Part shown: positions 33,278 through 43,112 of the stretch, piece after piece
Layout: each line of letters begins with the position of its first letter
Numbering within the stretch: the stretch's first letter is position 1
Assembly: GCF_000159955.1 (NCBI RefSeq)
Contig: NZ_GG695973.1
Location: 280,811 to 344,810 of the forward strand
Reading direction: 5' to 3'
DNA from: Paenibacillus sp. oral taxon 786 str. D14
Lineage (GTDB): Bacteria; Bacillota; Bacilli; Paenibacillales; Paenibacillaceae
DNA length: 64,000 bases
Notes under the pieces: generated by a model
Told to the model about the DNA's origin: nothing
Databases searched by the model: none
Seen by the model: only the letters and a program-made list of their open reading frames with translations
Translations under genes and position numbers: made by a program

Positions 33278-35251
33278 TTAGCGCTCGCGCACCCAAACCA
33301 TCATTTCCCCTTCGCCGCGATTGGCCCAGGCGTAATACGGGATGAACTTAAGCGCTGCCGGTTGCTCCGTCAGACGCGGGGACGCGCTGTACAACCCGCC
33401 GTCCCAGTCCGGCCCGGTGATGCGGACCGCCTCGGTCCGCACGGTAACGATGCCGCCAAGAAGTTCGGCTTCGTATTCCGCGTGAAGCTCGGCCTCCCGC
33501 GGCAACACCAGCTCATGCAGGTTCGCGCCGTTGTCGGCCTGCTCCAGGCAATAGACGAGCGGGCCGCGCTGCAGCGCCACCTTGCCGGCGTTTCCACGTA
33601 CGAGAGGATGGCTGTACATACGTGTCACCGGCATCGCCAGTTTCAGCTCCACAACATCCCCTGCACACCATTGCCGCGCCAGCCGGATGTAGCCGTCCTG
33701 AAGCAAAGCTCCCTCCAGTTCCACCACTTCTCCGTTCACCTGGAGACTCGCTTCCGGGCACCAATCCGGCAGCCGCAACGCCAGTGTAAAGCGGCCTTCT
33801 CCCTCCGGCTGCACCTCAAACCGCACGTTTCCACCCCAAGGGTAATTGGTCGTTTGCGTCAGCTTCACCTTGCCGCCGCTCGTTTGCAATTCGGCTTCCC
33901 CGCCGATATAGAGATGAGCATATACCGTATCGCCTTGCACTGTATAGATGTATTCGCCAAGCGATGCCAGCAGCCGGGCGATGTTCGGCGGACAGCAGGC
34001 GCAGCCGAACCATTCCTGACGAACCGTTTTTATATGGTCAAACTTATGATTGGCGCCCCCGCAAGCCTTCGGGTCGACTTCCAGCGGATTCACATAGAAG
34101 AAATGCTTGCCGTCCCGGGCCATTCCACCGACAACCGTGTTGTATAAAGCCCGCTCCATCACATTGGCGTATCTCGAGTCCGGCGAAATCCGCAGCATCC
34201 GCTGGGCGAAGAAGATCAACCCGATGGAAGCGCAAGTCTCCGAATACACCGTGTCATTTGGCAGGTCGTAATCAAACGAAAACGCCTCGCCCTGCGGCAT
34301 GGAGCCCACCCCGCCGGTAATATACATCTGCTTGCCGACAATGTTGTCCCATAGCTTGCGGCAGGCGGCCAGCATCGACTCGTCACCGGTTAACGCCGCA
34401 ACATCGGCCATCCCGGTCAACATATACAGCAGCCGCACAGCATGGCCCACCGCTGTCTCCTGCTCCCGTACCGGCAGATGCGCCTGATGGTAAGTGAGGT
34501 CAACGTGATCTGCATGCCCCGCCCAGTGCGTTTGACCTCCCCGCCGCTTGAGTTCTTCCTCGAAGAAGGAAGGCTTCTGCCCCCGTTGCTCAAGGAAATA
34601 TTGGCTTAGACGCAAATATCGCTCCTGTCCGGTCACCTCGTACAGCTTGACGAGCGCCAGCTCGATTTCCTGATGGCCGTCGTACCCCGGCAACTTGCCG
34701 GGCTCCCTGCCAAACACGCTGTCGATGTAATCCGCGAACTTGATGACCACGTCGAGCAGCTTTCTTTTGCCTGTGGCCCGATAATAGGCGACTCCCGCTT
34801 CGATTAAATGTCCCGCGCAATACAGCTCATGGCATTCCGTCAAATTCGTCCAGCGCTTGCCCGGCTCCTTCAGGATATAATACGTGTTCAAATACCCGTC
34901 TTCCCGCTGCGCCAAGGCCATTGTGTCAATTAATCCGTCGGCGATCGCCGCCAGCTCCGGATTTGGATCCGCTTCCAAAATATAAGCTGCCGCTTCCAGC
35001 CATTTCGCCAAATCGCTGTCCTGGAACACCAGCCCGTAATATTCACCCTGAACTTGCCCTGCGGCAATTTGAAAATTGCGTACAGCGCCGCTAGGTTCGG
35101 CTCCTTCCACCCGATCGTTTAATGCCTCCCATTGATAAGGGACAACCACATCCTTCACTAAACGGATATAGTAACTCCAAAATTCGTCGCGGATGTTCAC
35201 TCGATTCAGCGCAACCCGCTCGGAACGCGGCATTTGCCCGGCTAGCTTCAT
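33278..35251 (-). CDS. GH127 beta-L-arabinofuranosidase
   Basis: A 657-residue cytoplasmic enzyme of family GH127 (DUF1680), releasing L-arabinose from beta-L-arabinofuranosides of plant extensins and pectin. Family blocks: QREDGYLNTYYIL, ECHELYCAGHLIEAGVAYY, DTVYSETCASIGLIFFAQRM and EWFGCACCPPNIARLLASLG. The Cys in YSETCAS and the CACC cluster are the zinc ligands and cysteine nucleophile of characterised members. A C-terminal beta-sandwich follows. AAGGAGG precedes the ATG at 35251. It is divergent from an AraC regulator at 35383. Confidence 0.93.
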   Translation of the reverse strand: MKLAGQMPRSERVALNRVNIRDEFWSYYIRLVKDVVVPYQWEALNDRVEGAEPSGAVRNFQIAAGQVQGEYYGLVFQDSDLAKWLEAAAYILEADPNPELAAIADGLIDTMALAQREDGYLNTYYILKEPGKRWTNLTECHELYCAGHLIEAGVAYYRATGKRKLLDVVIKFADYIDSVFGREPGKLPGYDGHQEIELALVKLYEVTGQERYLRLSQYFLEQRGQKPSFFEEELKRRGGQTHWAGHADHVDLTYHQAHLPVREQETAVGHAVRLLYMLTGMADVAALTGDESMLAACRKLWDNIVGKQMYITGGVGSMPQGEAFSFDYDLPNDTVYSETCASIGLIFFAQRMLRISPDSRYANVMERALYNTVVGGMARDGKHFFYVNPLEVDPKACGGANHKFDHIKTVRQEWFGCACCPPNIARLLASLGEYIYTVQGDTVYAHLYIGGEAELQTSGGKVKLTQTTNYPWGGNVRFEVQPEGEGRFTLALRLPDWCPEASLQVNGEVVELEGALLQDGYIRLARQWCAGDVVELKLAMPVTRMYSHPLVRGNAGKVALQRGPLVYCLEQADNGANLHELVLPREAELHAEYEAELLGGIVTVRTEAVRITGPDWDGGLYSASPRLTEQPAALKFIPYYAWANRGEGEMMVWVRER

Positions 35252-35382
35252 CGCAAAGCCTCCTCCTTTTTTCAAAAAATCATACTGACAAATCTCATTT
35301 TATCTCATATATTTAGAACGAAATACGAATTCTATCAACCTCAAAGTTATAATATTTCACATTCGAAACGGAGGAGAGTGCC

Positions 35383-36264
35383 TTGCCGAAACCAACCGAC
35401 CTGGTGCAGCTGACGGCGCCGCCCTTGCCCTATTTTTTGGAATGCGGACATACCGTATATCAGCCCGGAGACGAACATCCCAACCGGCGGAATATCGGTA
35501 TTTTTGATTGGATCGTCGTGGAATCTGGCACGTTATACCTCGGGGAGGCGGGGCAATCCTGGAGTCTGGGGGCCGGCCAATCGCTGCTGCTGTTGCCCGA
35601 TCGGCACCATTACGCGGTGAAGCCGTGCGAAGAGCCTACGTCGTTTTACTGGCTGCATTTTCATACGGTCTGTGCCTGGCAGCAGCTTCCGGCAGAGGAA
35701 GCCGATCACCTCTATCCGGACGCGGACGAGCATTACAGCCGTTTCCTGGCTTCGCCATATTCCCTGCATCTGCCGAAAGCGTGGGACCTCCCCTCTCCCG
35801 ACCAGACGTTCCGCTTGTTCCGGCAGCTGCTGGAGAGCCTAGGGGAACGTCAATCCCGGGCGTTTTGGAACCGGCAGCAGCGGTTCGAGGAGCTGCTTCG
35901 TGCGATGGATCTCCGGCAGTTAGAATCACATGCCTCCCCGGTAGTGACCGTTGCGGAAAAGGCTGAAGCCTACATCAAAAGCAATTTCCGTTCGGAGCTC
36001 AACAGCGGGCAGATGGCCGATGCGCTGCATTACCACTATAACTACATCACGCGCTGCATGAAGCAGGTGTATGGCATGACGCCCAACGATTACTTGCTGC
36101 ATTACCGGTTAGAGCAAGCTAAGCTGCTGCTGCTCACCACGGAGTGGCCGATTGCGGATATTGCTTCTTACGTTGGCTTCAACAGCACTCCCTATTTCTC
36201 GAACCGGTTTGCCTTCAAAAATGGCTGCTCTCCCCGCGAGTTCCGCAAGCGATATATGTCATGA
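35383..36264 (+). CDS. AraC family transcriptional regulator
   Basis: A 293-residue regulator starting at TTG, with GGAGGAGAG just upstream. Residues about 25-110 are a cupin-type sensor (WIVVESGTLYLGEAGQSW, LLLLPDRHHYAVKP). The C-terminal 100 residues are the AraC double helix-turn-helix (YHYNYITRCMKQVYGMTPND, IADIASYVGFNSTPYFSNRF). The divergent arrangement with GH127, 131 bp apart, suggests it controls that gene in response to an arabinose-containing sugar (inferred). Confidence 0.9.
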   Translation: MPKPTDLVQLTAPPLPYFLECGHTVYQPGDEHPNRRNIGIFDWIVVESGTLYLGEAGQSWSLGAGQSLLLLPDRHHYAVKPCEEPTSFYWLHFHTVCAWQQLPAEEADHLYPDADEHYSRFLASPYSLHLPKAWDLPSPDQTFRLFRQLLESLGERQSRAFWNRQQRFEELLRAMDLRQLESHASPVVTVAEKAEAYIKSNFRSELNSGQMADALHYHYNYITRCMKQVYGMTPNDYLLHYRLEQAKLLLLTTEWPIADIASYVGFNSTPYFSNRFAFKNGCSPREFRKRYMS

Positions 36265-36270
36265 GGAGGT

Positions 36271-36309
36271 AAAAAAAACGCCCGCTGCAGAAGCCCTGCG
36301 CGGACGGTT
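36271..36309 (-). terminator. terminator after the lipoprotein gene
   Basis: On the minus strand a CG-rich stem (CGTCCGC with GCGGGCG, inner GCAG/CTGC) is followed by eight T. It lies 7 bases after the AraC stop and may serve both genes. Confidence 0.75.
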
Positions 36310-36324
36310 TAGCTTTAGTTCGTG

Positions 36325-37032
36325 TTAATTCGTTGCCACAACGGTGTTGATGGACGCGAACGCCAGCGGGCCAAAGCCTTCCGATGCTTCGCCATGCGGC
36401 GAATTCAGCAGAAAGGCAAATCCTTGCCCGCCTATGTTCTTGACGATATACTGCTGGGTCAGCCCCTTGCCTTGGGCGATCAAGAACAGCTCGGCATCTC
36501 GCATCGTTTCGTAGAGCTGGTCGCCGGTACGCTGCTCGACTTTACCGATTTTAGACATCTCGCTTTTGGCCGACTTCGCCAGCTCCTCGATGTTGTAGTC
36601 GGCAGGCAGCTTGGTAATGACCACATGAAAGTCTGAGTCGTAATTCATCATTAACTTGTTGGTTTTGGCATCAAAGGAGAAGATGTCGAACATATAAAAA
36701 GCGTAGCCCTCGCCCCTCTGCAAAGTGGCGGTTCGCGTCTCTTTCATGCCTTCCAGCTCAACCTCGATCGATTTCTCAGCCGGCAGCTCCGATGTTGCAC
36801 CGGAGTCCGTCGACTCTGTGGCAGGAGCCGTCCCCTGCTTCGTTTCGGCTGCGGCGTCATCCGGCACGTTGTTGTCTGTATCCGTCTGGTTCCCGTTCGT
36901 TTCACCGCTTGCATTCATCCCAGGCTCGGAACTGTTCCCGAAGCACGCGGTCAGCGAGAGCACCAGCAGGATCATCCCCAGCCAGCCGGTGGTCTTCTTC
37001 CATTTCGTTTTTAGTACATTCTTGTTGTTCAC
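36325..37032 (-). CDS. hypothetical lipoprotein
   Basis: A 235-residue lipoprotein with a positively charged start, hydrophobic segment WLGMILLVLSL and lipobox TAC. An acidic Asn/Asp/Thr/Glu-rich linker follows (about residues 32-80), then a compact C-terminal domain (FYMFDIFSFDAKTNKLMMNY, GDQLYETMRDAELFLIA). No family was recognised. The start is taken as GTG at 37032, with GGGGGTG upstream; an ATG at 37086 would add residues before the signal and is unlikely. It lies 77 bp after bdbC and may share its transcript, but no link to disulfide chemistry is visible. Confidence 0.75.
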   Translation of the reverse strand: MNNKNVLKTKWKKTTGWLGMILLVLSLTACFGNSSEPGMNASGETNGNQTDTDNNVPDDAAAETKQGTAPATESTDSGATSELPAEKSIEVELEGMKETRTATLQRGEGYAFYMFDIFSFDAKTNKLMMNYDSDFHVVITKLPADYNIEELAKSAKSEMSKIGKVEQRTGDQLYETMRDAELFLIAQGKGLTQQYIVKNIGGQGFAFLLNSPHGEASEGFGPLAFASINTVVATN

Positions 37033-37109
37033 TTCGAACACCCCCGCATATACAGACGGGCCGAACCTCAAAAAAGTTGCCATCACGAGGGAGGGAAATA
37101 TTGCAGGTA

Positions 37110-37550
37110 TTATTGTTCCTCAACTTCTTTGCCCTCGCGAGCGGCCAATAAGAACAAGACGATCAGCACGAAGGCAACTAGCGCCATGAACGGAATCGTA
37201 ATAAATCCGAGCCAGCCTTGGCCTAAGTAATCGACGTTGCAAGGTACGCCAATTTTGCAGGGAAGCAGCTTGGCTAACGCCGGGATTTTTTGCTCGCTGT
37301 AATGATAAATGGAGATCATGCCGCCGATGATGCTGAGCGGAAGCACGTATGGAATGATCTGACGGTCGTTCTTATACGCGGCGATCCCCAGCAAGATGAC
37401 CTGCGGGTACATGAAGATCCGCTGGAACCAGCACAGCCGGCACGGCTCATAATGCAGCACTTCGCTTAGATATAAGCTGCCCGCCGTCGCGACCATCGCA
37501 ACCAGCCAGGCGAGGTAGATGCCATAGTCCTTCAAAAACCCCCGCATCAT
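37110..37550 (-). CDS. bdbC: disulfide bond formation protein, DsbB family (BdbC)
   Basis: A 146-residue quinone-linked thiol oxidase with four membrane segments that reoxidises a DsbA-like partner. The first Cys pair is CRLC (YEPCRLCWFQRIFMYPQ). The second external pair is in LLPCKIGVPCNVDYLG. Both pairs are present, so it should be active. GGGAGG is 7 bases before the ATG at 37550 (an ATG 6 bases earlier is too close). It follows bdbD by 21 bp, forming the usual bdbD-bdbC operon. Confidence 0.93.
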   Translation of the reverse strand: MMRGFLKDYGIYLAWLVAMVATAGSLYLSEVLHYEPCRLCWFQRIFMYPQVILLGIAAYKNDRQIIPYVLPLSIIGGMISIYHYSEQKIPALAKLLPCKIGVPCNVDYLGQGWLGFITIPFMALVAFVLIVLFLLAAREGKEVEEQ

Positions 37551-37571
37551 CCCCATTCCTCCCTCATATTC

Positions 37572-38285
37572 TTATTCTCCGGCCAATTCGTTATCGATGG
37601 TCTTCTTCAGCGTCTCATAATCGCCTAGGTTGCCGGCATATTCAATACCGTTGATGAAGAACGTCGGCGTGCTGTCTACGCCCAGCTTGTCTCCTCGAGC
37701 CAACTGCGCTTGCACCTCGTCCTGGTACGTTGCTTCGGCGATATCTTTCTGCAGCAGGTCGTAATCGATGGGCAGCTCCAGTTCTTTGGCCAGATTGACC
37801 AAAAATTCAGGCGAAGCCCAACCGTTGTTCTCCTCCCCCTGGCGTTCAAAAATCGCATCGAAATACTTCCAGAACGCATCATTGCTTTGATGATACACCG
37901 ATTGAGCGGCCAGCGCGGCCGTAAAGGAATCGGAGCCGATAAACGGCAGATTCATGAAATAAAAAGCGACTTTACCTTGATCTATATAATCCTTCACCAA
38001 TTCCGGCTTAATCAGTTCATTTACATGTTTACACGACGGACATTGATAATCCCCGAACTCTACAATCTTTACCGGGGCATCAGCTTGTCCTAACACAGGC
38101 AGCGCAGCATAATCAAATTCGACAGGCTTCGGTTTCGGCTGAATCGTCAACACGACGATGATCAGAATCAGAAGCAACCCCACGGTCGAAAACCAGATCA
38201 GTCGTCTCCTCTTTAATTGCTGCTGCAGCTTTTGTTGTTCGGCTTTGCGCTTGGCCAAAGCGTTCTTTGTTGTTTTCGGCGGCAT
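37572..38285 (-). CDS. bdbD: membrane-anchored thiol-disulfide oxidoreductase, DsbA family (BdbD)
   Basis: A 237-residue protein with a basic coiled N-terminus (KRKAEQQKLQQQLKRRR), one membrane anchor (residues about 29-48) and an external thioredoxin-fold domain. The active site is CPSC (Cys82-Cys85) and the cis-Pro loop is VDSTPTFFING. It oxidises cysteines of exported proteins and is recharged by BdbC, encoded just downstream. Confidence 0.93.
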   Translation of the reverse strand: MPPKTTKNALAKRKAEQQKLQQQLKRRRLIWFSTVGLLLILIIVVLTIQPKPKPVEFDYAALPVLGQADAPVKIVEFGDYQCPSCKHVNELIKPELVKDYIDQGKVAFYFMNLPFIGSDSFTAALAAQSVYHQSNDAFWKYFDAIFERQGEENNGWASPEFLVNLAKELELPIDYDLLQKDIAEATYQDEVQAQLARGDKLGVDSTPTFFINGIEYAGNLGDYETLKKTIDNELAGE

Positions 38286-38599
38286 GCGATCCCTTCTTTC
38301 TATTTAATAGTTCAATTTCAAAATACGTTTTATCCTGCAACCATTCTAGTTACAAAAGCAAGATTCGTCAAGTTGAACCCAGAACCTCGCAGGACCTTCC
38401 CAACGAAAAAGTGTGATGGTTCGTACTCATCAAAGATTTATGCCTCTTCAGGCCTCTTTTACACCATTATCCCTTTCCTTCAGAAATAGGGGATCAAGAT
38501 AGATCCTATTTATCCAAGCCATTCTGTGTTCCCCACCCCCTGATGCAACGGGATAATCGTTAAAAAGAGAGCCAGACACCTCTATAAAGCCGCAACCAA
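38286..38599. other. intergenic region with no recognised feature
   Basis: About 310 bases between the bdbD start and the pts operon terminator. It must hold the bdbDC promoter (minus strand), but no clear -35/-10 pair, RNA gene or repeat was seen. Confidence 0.4.
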
Positions 38600-38632
38600 G
38601 AAAAAAACCGGCGCCCTAACGGCACCGGTTCA
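38600..38632 (-). terminator. terminator of the ptsGHI operon
   Basis: Minus-strand AACCGGTGCC pairs with GGCGCCGGTT (one G-U pair) around a 7-base loop and is followed by TTTTTCTTGG. Confidence 0.9.
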
Positions 38633-38691
38633 AGAGGAAACCCGTATTTCCAGTTGGAAAAGATCTTAAATTCTTACGAATCTAACAATTC

Positions 38692-40404
38692 TTATGCTTC
38701 GATAGAGCGAACCAGCTCGACGACTTGTTCAGCCGTCTGCATTTGCAGCGCCTTCGCCGCCAGCTGCTCCATTTCCGCTTTGGACAGCTTGGAGATTTGC
38801 GAACGAGCCGGCAGGATCGAAGTCGCGCTCATGCTGAATTCGTCCAGCCCAAGTCCGAGCAGCAACGGAATCGCCGTTGCATCGCCAGCCATTTCGCCGC
38901 ACATGCCGGCCCACTTGCCTTCTTTGTGCGCTGCATCGATGACCATTTTCACCAAGCGTAAAATCGATGGGTTATATGGCTGGTACAAATAAGATACGCG
39001 TTCGTTCATGCGATCGGCTGCCATTGTATATTGAATAAGGTCGTTGGTACCAATACTGAAGAAGTCCACTTCTTTGGCGAACTGATCGGCCAGGACCGCA
39101 GTCGAAGGAATCTCCACCATAATGCCGAGTTGGATCTCGTCGGAGACTTGAACGCCTTCGGCTTGCAGCTTCTCCTTCTCTTCCAGGAGCAGCGCCTTCG
39201 CCGCACGGAATTCATCCAATGTTGCGATCATTGGGAACATGATACGCAATGTGCCGTATACGCTGGCGCGAAGCAAGGCGCGCAGCTGCGTGCGGAACAA
39301 GTCCTTCTGCTCCAGGCACAGGCGAATCGCTCGGAAGCCCAGGAACGGGTTCAGTTCCTTCGGCAGATTCAAATACGGCAGCTCTTTGTCGCCGCCGATA
39401 TCCAACGTGCGGACAACAACCGGCTTGCCTTCCATTTTTTCCAGCACGGTCTTGTAAGCATTAAATTGAACATCCTCTGAAGGCAGCTCTGTGCGGCCCA
39501 TGTACAGGAATTCCGTCCGGTACAGGCCTACCCCTTCACCGCCGTTCTCCAGTACGCCAGCCACGTCGTTTGGCGTGCCGATGTTCGCGGCCAATTCCAC
39601 GTGAACGCCGTCTTTGGACATCGTCTGCACCTCGCGCAGCTTCTTCCATTCTTCGATCTGCACCAGGTACTTATCACGTTTCGCTTTGTATTCGCTCAGG
39701 ACATCCTCGGTCGGATTGATGATGACGCTGCCGTCCAATCCATCCACGATCACAAGATCGCCGCTGTTTACCTTGTCCAGCACCTCTTTGGTGCCGACAA
39801 CCGCCGGGATTTCCAGCGAGCGGGCCATAATCGCCGAGTGCGACGTGCGGCCGCCGATATTCGTTGTAAAGCCCTTGACGTAATTGCGATTCAACTGTGC
39901 CGTATCCGACGGCGTCAAGTCTTCCGCAATCACGATGACTTCCTCATTGATGTCAGCCGGATTGACGTAATTCAGTCCGAGCAAATGCGTAAGCACACGC
40001 TTGGTGACGTCCCGCATATCTGCTGCGCGTTCCTTGAGGTAGGCGCTTTTCATATTTTCAAACATCGTGATGAATTCATTTGCGGTTTCATTCAAAGCGT
40101 ATTCCGCACTAACGCTCTCAGCGGTAATTTTATCGCGAACCGGCGTCAACAGCTCAGGGTCGTTCAAGATCAACAAATGAGATTCAAAAATCTCCGCTTT
40201 CTTCTCACCAAGCTCTTGAAGCGTGCGCTCTTTGATCGCTTCAAGCTCTTGTTGAGATTTGGCCAAAGCTTCGTCCAAACGTGCCAGTTCCGCAGCGGAA
40301 TCGGAAGCATCCCGACGATGAATCGTATAGTCGGGATGCTCCAGCTTGAAAGCTTTGGCGATGGCCACGCCAGCCGAAGCGGCAATACCTTCGATCTTAA
40401 GCAT
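38692..40404 (-). CDS. ptsI: phosphoenolpyruvate-protein phosphotransferase (PTS Enzyme I)
   Basis: A 570-residue cytoplasmic enzyme that transfers phosphate from PEP to HPr. The phosphorylated His lies in [20 protein letters not shown] (about residue 190). The PEP-binding domain has [32 protein letters not shown] and the active-site Cys in [11 protein letters not shown]. Length is standard. It overlaps the ptsH stop by 8 bases, so the two are coupled. Confidence 0.97.
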   Translation of the reverse strand: MLKIEGIAASAGVAIAKAFKLEHPDYTIHRRDASDSAAELARLDEALAKSQQELEAIKERTLQELGEKKAEIFESHLLILNDPELLTPVRDKITAESVSAEYALNETANEFITMFENMKSAYLKERAADMRDVTKRVLTHLLGLNYVNPADINEEVIVIAEDLTPSDTAQLNRNYVKGFTTNIGGRTSHSAIMARSLEIPAVVGTKEVLDKVNSGDLVIVDGLDGSVIINPTEDVLSEYKAKRDKYLVQIEEWKKLREVQTMSKDGVHVELAANIGTPNDVAGVLENGGEGVGLYRTEFLYMGRTELPSEDVQFNAYKTVLEKMEGKPVVVRTLDIGGDKELPYLNLPKELNPFLGFRAIRLCLEQKDLFRTQLRALLRASVYGTLRIMFPMIATLDEFRAAKALLLEEKEKLQAEGVQVSDEIQLGIMVEIPSTAVLADQFAKEVDFFSIGTNDLIQYTMAADRMNERVSYLYQPYNPSILRLVKMVIDAAHKEGKWAGMCGEMAGDATAIPLLLGLGLDEFSMSATSILPARSQISKLSKAEMEQLAAKALQMQTAEQVVELVRSIEA

Positions 40405-40672
40405 TCACTTCTCCAAGCCCTTCGTTAACCATCACTTCGGTGAGCGCTTGAAGTGCTGCCTCGGCCTCTTCGCCTTCAACGATCAGCTTCAGCGAATCGC
40501 CTTGTTCCAGACCCAAGGACAGTACGCCGAGAATCGATTTCAGGGTCACTTTCTTGCCGCCGGCTTCAGCGAAGGATTCGGCCCCCTTGAATTTGTTAGC
40601 AGTGTTCACCAGAGCCGTTGCCGGGCGTGCATGAATTCCGTCTTCATCCGTAATTTTGAACATTCTTTCCAT
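40397..40672 (-). CDS. ptsH: phosphocarrier protein HPr
   Basis: A 91-residue PTS phosphocarrier. The active-site His14 is in [14 protein letters not shown] (His15 in usual numbering). Ser46 in [10 protein letters not shown] is the HPr-kinase site needed for CcpA-dependent catabolite repression, consistent with the cre-like sites in this window. A perfect -10 TATAAT (minus strand, 40695-40700) lies upstream, so ptsHI probably also has its own promoter in addition to read-through from ptsG. Confidence 0.97.
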   Translation of the reverse strand: MERMFKITDEDGIHARPATALVNTANKFKGAESFAEAGGKKVTLKSILGVLSLGLEQGDSLKLIVEGEEAEAALQALTEVMVNEGLGEVNA

Positions 40673-40766
40673 GAGTGATCCTCTCGCTTTCTGAATTATA
40701 GTTTTTGGAAAATGATATATGATACGCTCCTCACCCTATTGTAAGGGAACGTGGGAACCAATGCCA

Positions 40767-40798
40767 AATGCACCGCCGTGATAGAACGACGGCGCATT
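40767..40798 (-). terminator. hairpin between ptsG and ptsH
   Basis: AATGCACCGCCGT and ACGACGGCGCATT pair over 13 positions with two G-U pairs, 6 bases after the ptsG stop. There is no T-run, so it is more likely a 3'-end stabiliser or partial attenuator than a full terminator. Confidence 0.5.
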
Positions 40799-40804
40799 GG
40801 AGCT

Positions 40805-42880
40805 TTACTTGATGGTGACGATGTCGGCTTCGCCTTTGGACAGCTTGCCGGTTTTGTTCAGCTTCACGGACGCGCCCTCTGGCAGGTTCGAGAAGACGAT
40901 TGGCGAAATGATGGATGGTGCATGCTCTTTCACATAATCCAGGTCCACTTCCAGGATCGGTTGTCCAGCAGCGACCAGATCCCCTTCCTTCACCAGTACA
41001 TTAAAGCCTTGGCCTTTCAGCTTGACGGTATTTACGCCGATGTGCACCAGCACTTCTTTCCCGCCGTCCGACATGATGCCGATGGCATGCTTGCTTGGGA
41101 AGACGTTAAATACTTTCCCGTAAACCGGGGAACCAATCACGCCGTCGTGCGGAAGCACTGCAAATCCGTCGCCGGTCATTCGTTCCGAGAACACCGGATC
41201 AGGTACATTGGAAATGTCCATCAGCTCACCGTCCACCGGCATCACGATATCTTCCTTGATGATCGCGTCGCCGTCTTGGGCCGCTTGTTGTTCCACTTCA
41301 GCAGGTTTAACTTCTTCGGTCTTCACAGCTGCTTCGGAGTTTTCCGCAGGCCGCGGTGTCTTGCCGCTCATAATATCGGCAATTTGCGATTTGATCGTGT
41401 CGGAACGCGTTCCGAAGATCGCTTGGATGTTGTTGCCTACTTCAAGCACACCGGAAGCGCCCAGCTTCTTGAGCTGATCCTTGTTGACGTTCGATTTATC
41501 CTTAACTTCAACACGCAGCCGGGTGATGCAGGCATCCAGGTGAACGATATTCTCTTGACCGCCCAGCGCGGATAAGATATTATGCGGCAAATCGTCCTGA
41601 GAAGTTGCTCCTCCAGCTGCACCTTCCTCATCGGCAACTTGATCTTCGCGGCCCGGCGTTTTCAGGTTAAACTTGCGAATCACGTAACGGAAACCGAAAT
41701 AGTAGATGACCGCCAGGATCAGACCAACGATAATGACGTTCCACCAAGGTGTCCGGTTTGGAATCACCCCGAAAATCAGGAAGTCGATCAAACCGCCGGA
41801 GAAGGTCATCCCGATCTTCGTTCCCAGGAGATGCATGGTCATGAAGGACAAACCTGCGAAAATCGTATGAACGGCAAACAACGCCGGTGCAACGAACAGG
41901 AACGAGAACTCCAGTGGTTCCGTAATCCCTGTCAAGAAGGAAGTCAATGCTGCCGAGCCCATAATCCCGGCCACATATTTCTTATGCTCTGGACGAGCTT
42001 CGTGGTAAATCGCCAGCGCAGCGGCAGGCAAACCAAACATCATGAACGGGAATTTACCGGTCATAAATGTACCGGCTGTAAACGGCACGCCGTCACGCAG
42101 CTGTGCCATGAAGATTGATTGGTCCCCGCGCACGAGCTGACCTGCGCTATTGATGTATTCGCCGAACTCGAACCAGAACGGCGAGTAGAAGATATGGTGC
42201 AGACCAAACGGAATTAACGCCCGTTCGACCACCCCGAAAATAAACGCGGACAACGTCCGATTTTGCCCCAACATAAAGTGGGAAGCCAAGTTTAATCCGG
42301 TTTGGATCGGTGGCCATACGACAACCATCATCAAACCGAGCAGAACTGAAGTAGCGGCCGTCATAATCGGCACGAACCGTTTCCCGGCGAAGAAGCCGAG
42401 GTAAGACGGAAGCTCAATCCGGAAGAACCGGTTATACATTGCGGCAGCCAGGATACCCACGATAATACCGCCGAATACCCCCGTTGCCAGCGTTGGAATA
42501 CCAAGTACATTGGCATAGGCCGGATCGGTTCCGATCATCGACGGCACCACGCCAATGACCGTCCCCATCGTCACGTTCATGACGAGGTACCCGATAATGG
42601 CAGCCAGACCGGCAACCCCTTCACCGCCTGCCAAACCAACGGCGACGCCAACTGCAAACAGCAAGGCCAGGTTCGTAAAGACGATTTGGCCGGCGTTCAT
42701 CATGACTGTAGCTACAGCATGAACAGCGTGGTTATCCAATGCGGGAACCAAATTTAGGAACTCAGGGCTGACCAGCATATTACCGATCCCGAGCAGCAGG
42801 CCTGCCGCCGGAAGAAGAGCTACCGGAAGCATCAGCGCTTTACCTACCCGCTGTAAAACCCCAAACAAACGCTTAAACAT
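40805..42880 (-). CDS. ptsG: PTS glucose transporter subunit IICBA
   Basis: A 691-residue fused permease in order IIC-IIB-IIA. IIC (residues 1 to about 390, ten or so membrane segments) starts MFKRLFGVLQRVGKALMLPV. IIB carries the phosphorylated Cys in HLDACITRLRVEVKDK. IIA carries the active His in HIGVNTVKLKGQGFNVLV. AGGAGG lies 7 bases before the ATG at 42880; the frame is open further into the leader but that region is the antiterminator. Glucose specificity is supported by domain order and by the adjacent glcT with a GlcT-type RNA target. Confidence 0.94.
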   Translation of the reverse strand: MFKRLFGVLQRVGKALMLPVALLPAAGLLLGIGNMLVSPEFLNLVPALDNHAVHAVATVMMNAGQIVFTNLALLFAVGVAVGLAGGEGVAGLAAIIGYLVMNVTMGTVIGVVPSMIGTDPAYANVLGIPTLATGVFGGIIVGILAAAMYNRFFRIELPSYLGFFAGKRFVPIMTAATSVLLGLMMVVVWPPIQTGLNLASHFMLGQNRTLSAFIFGVVERALIPFGLHHIFYSPFWFEFGEYINSAGQLVRGDQSIFMAQLRDGVPFTAGTFMTGKFPFMMFGLPAAALAIYHEARPEHKKYVAGIMGSAALTSFLTGITEPLEFSFLFVAPALFAVHTIFAGLSFMTMHLLGTKIGMTFSGGLIDFLIFGVIPNRTPWWNVIIVGLILAVIYYFGFRYVIRKFNLKTPGREDQVADEEGAAGGATSQDDLPHNILSALGGQENIVHLDACITRLRVEVKDKSNVNKDQLKKLGASGVLEVGNNIQAIFGTRSDTIKSQIADIMSGKTPRPAENSEAAVKTEEVKPAEVEQQAAQDGDAIIKEDIVMPVDGELMDISNVPDPVFSERMTGDGFAVLPHDGVIGSPVYGKVFNVFPSKHAIGIMSDGGKEVLVHIGVNTVKLKGQGFNVLVKEGDLVAAGQPILEVDLDYVKEHAPSIISPIVFSNLPEGASVKLNKTGKLSKGEADIVTIK

Positions 42881-42913
42881 AAATACCCTCCTGTAATTAC
42901 ATAGTGGACTAAC

Positions 42914-43047
42914 AAAAACAGGCATGAGCCAATATAGGTCATTTGTGCTGTACCGTGATCGCTTACGGATATAATACCCCGTAACCGTCCAGTACAATCC
43001 AAAAAAACCTTTATCAACTCATGCCTGATCGAATCAGTCACACATTG
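42914..43047 (-). promoter_or_regulatory. GlcT-type antiterminator (RAT) and terminator in the ptsG leader
   Basis: Minus strand: GTGACTGATTCGATCAGGC followed by ATGAGTTGATAAAGG (about 43044-43008) has the form of the ptsG RAT bound by GlcT. Its 3' half CAGGCATGAG (43027-43018) also pairs perfectly with CTCATGCCTG (42928-42919), which is followed by TTTTTGTT. The RAT and terminator are thus mutually exclusive. The terminator loop is unusually long (about 89 bases) and contains its own TTACGG/CCGTAA hairpin. Confidence 0.85.
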
Positions 43048-43078
43048 TGATTATGAAGTTGTTGTTAATGCATTAGGA

Positions 43079-43107
43079 ATTATAGCAGACCTTCTTTTTT
43101 CGCGCAA
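43079..43107 (-). promoter_or_regulatory. SigA promoter of ptsG
   Basis: TTGCGC (43107-43102) and a perfect TATAAT (43084-43079) with a 17-base spacer. It starts immediately after the glcT stop codon and predicts a leader of about 190 bases. Confidence 0.8.
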
Positions 43108-43112
43108 GCAAG

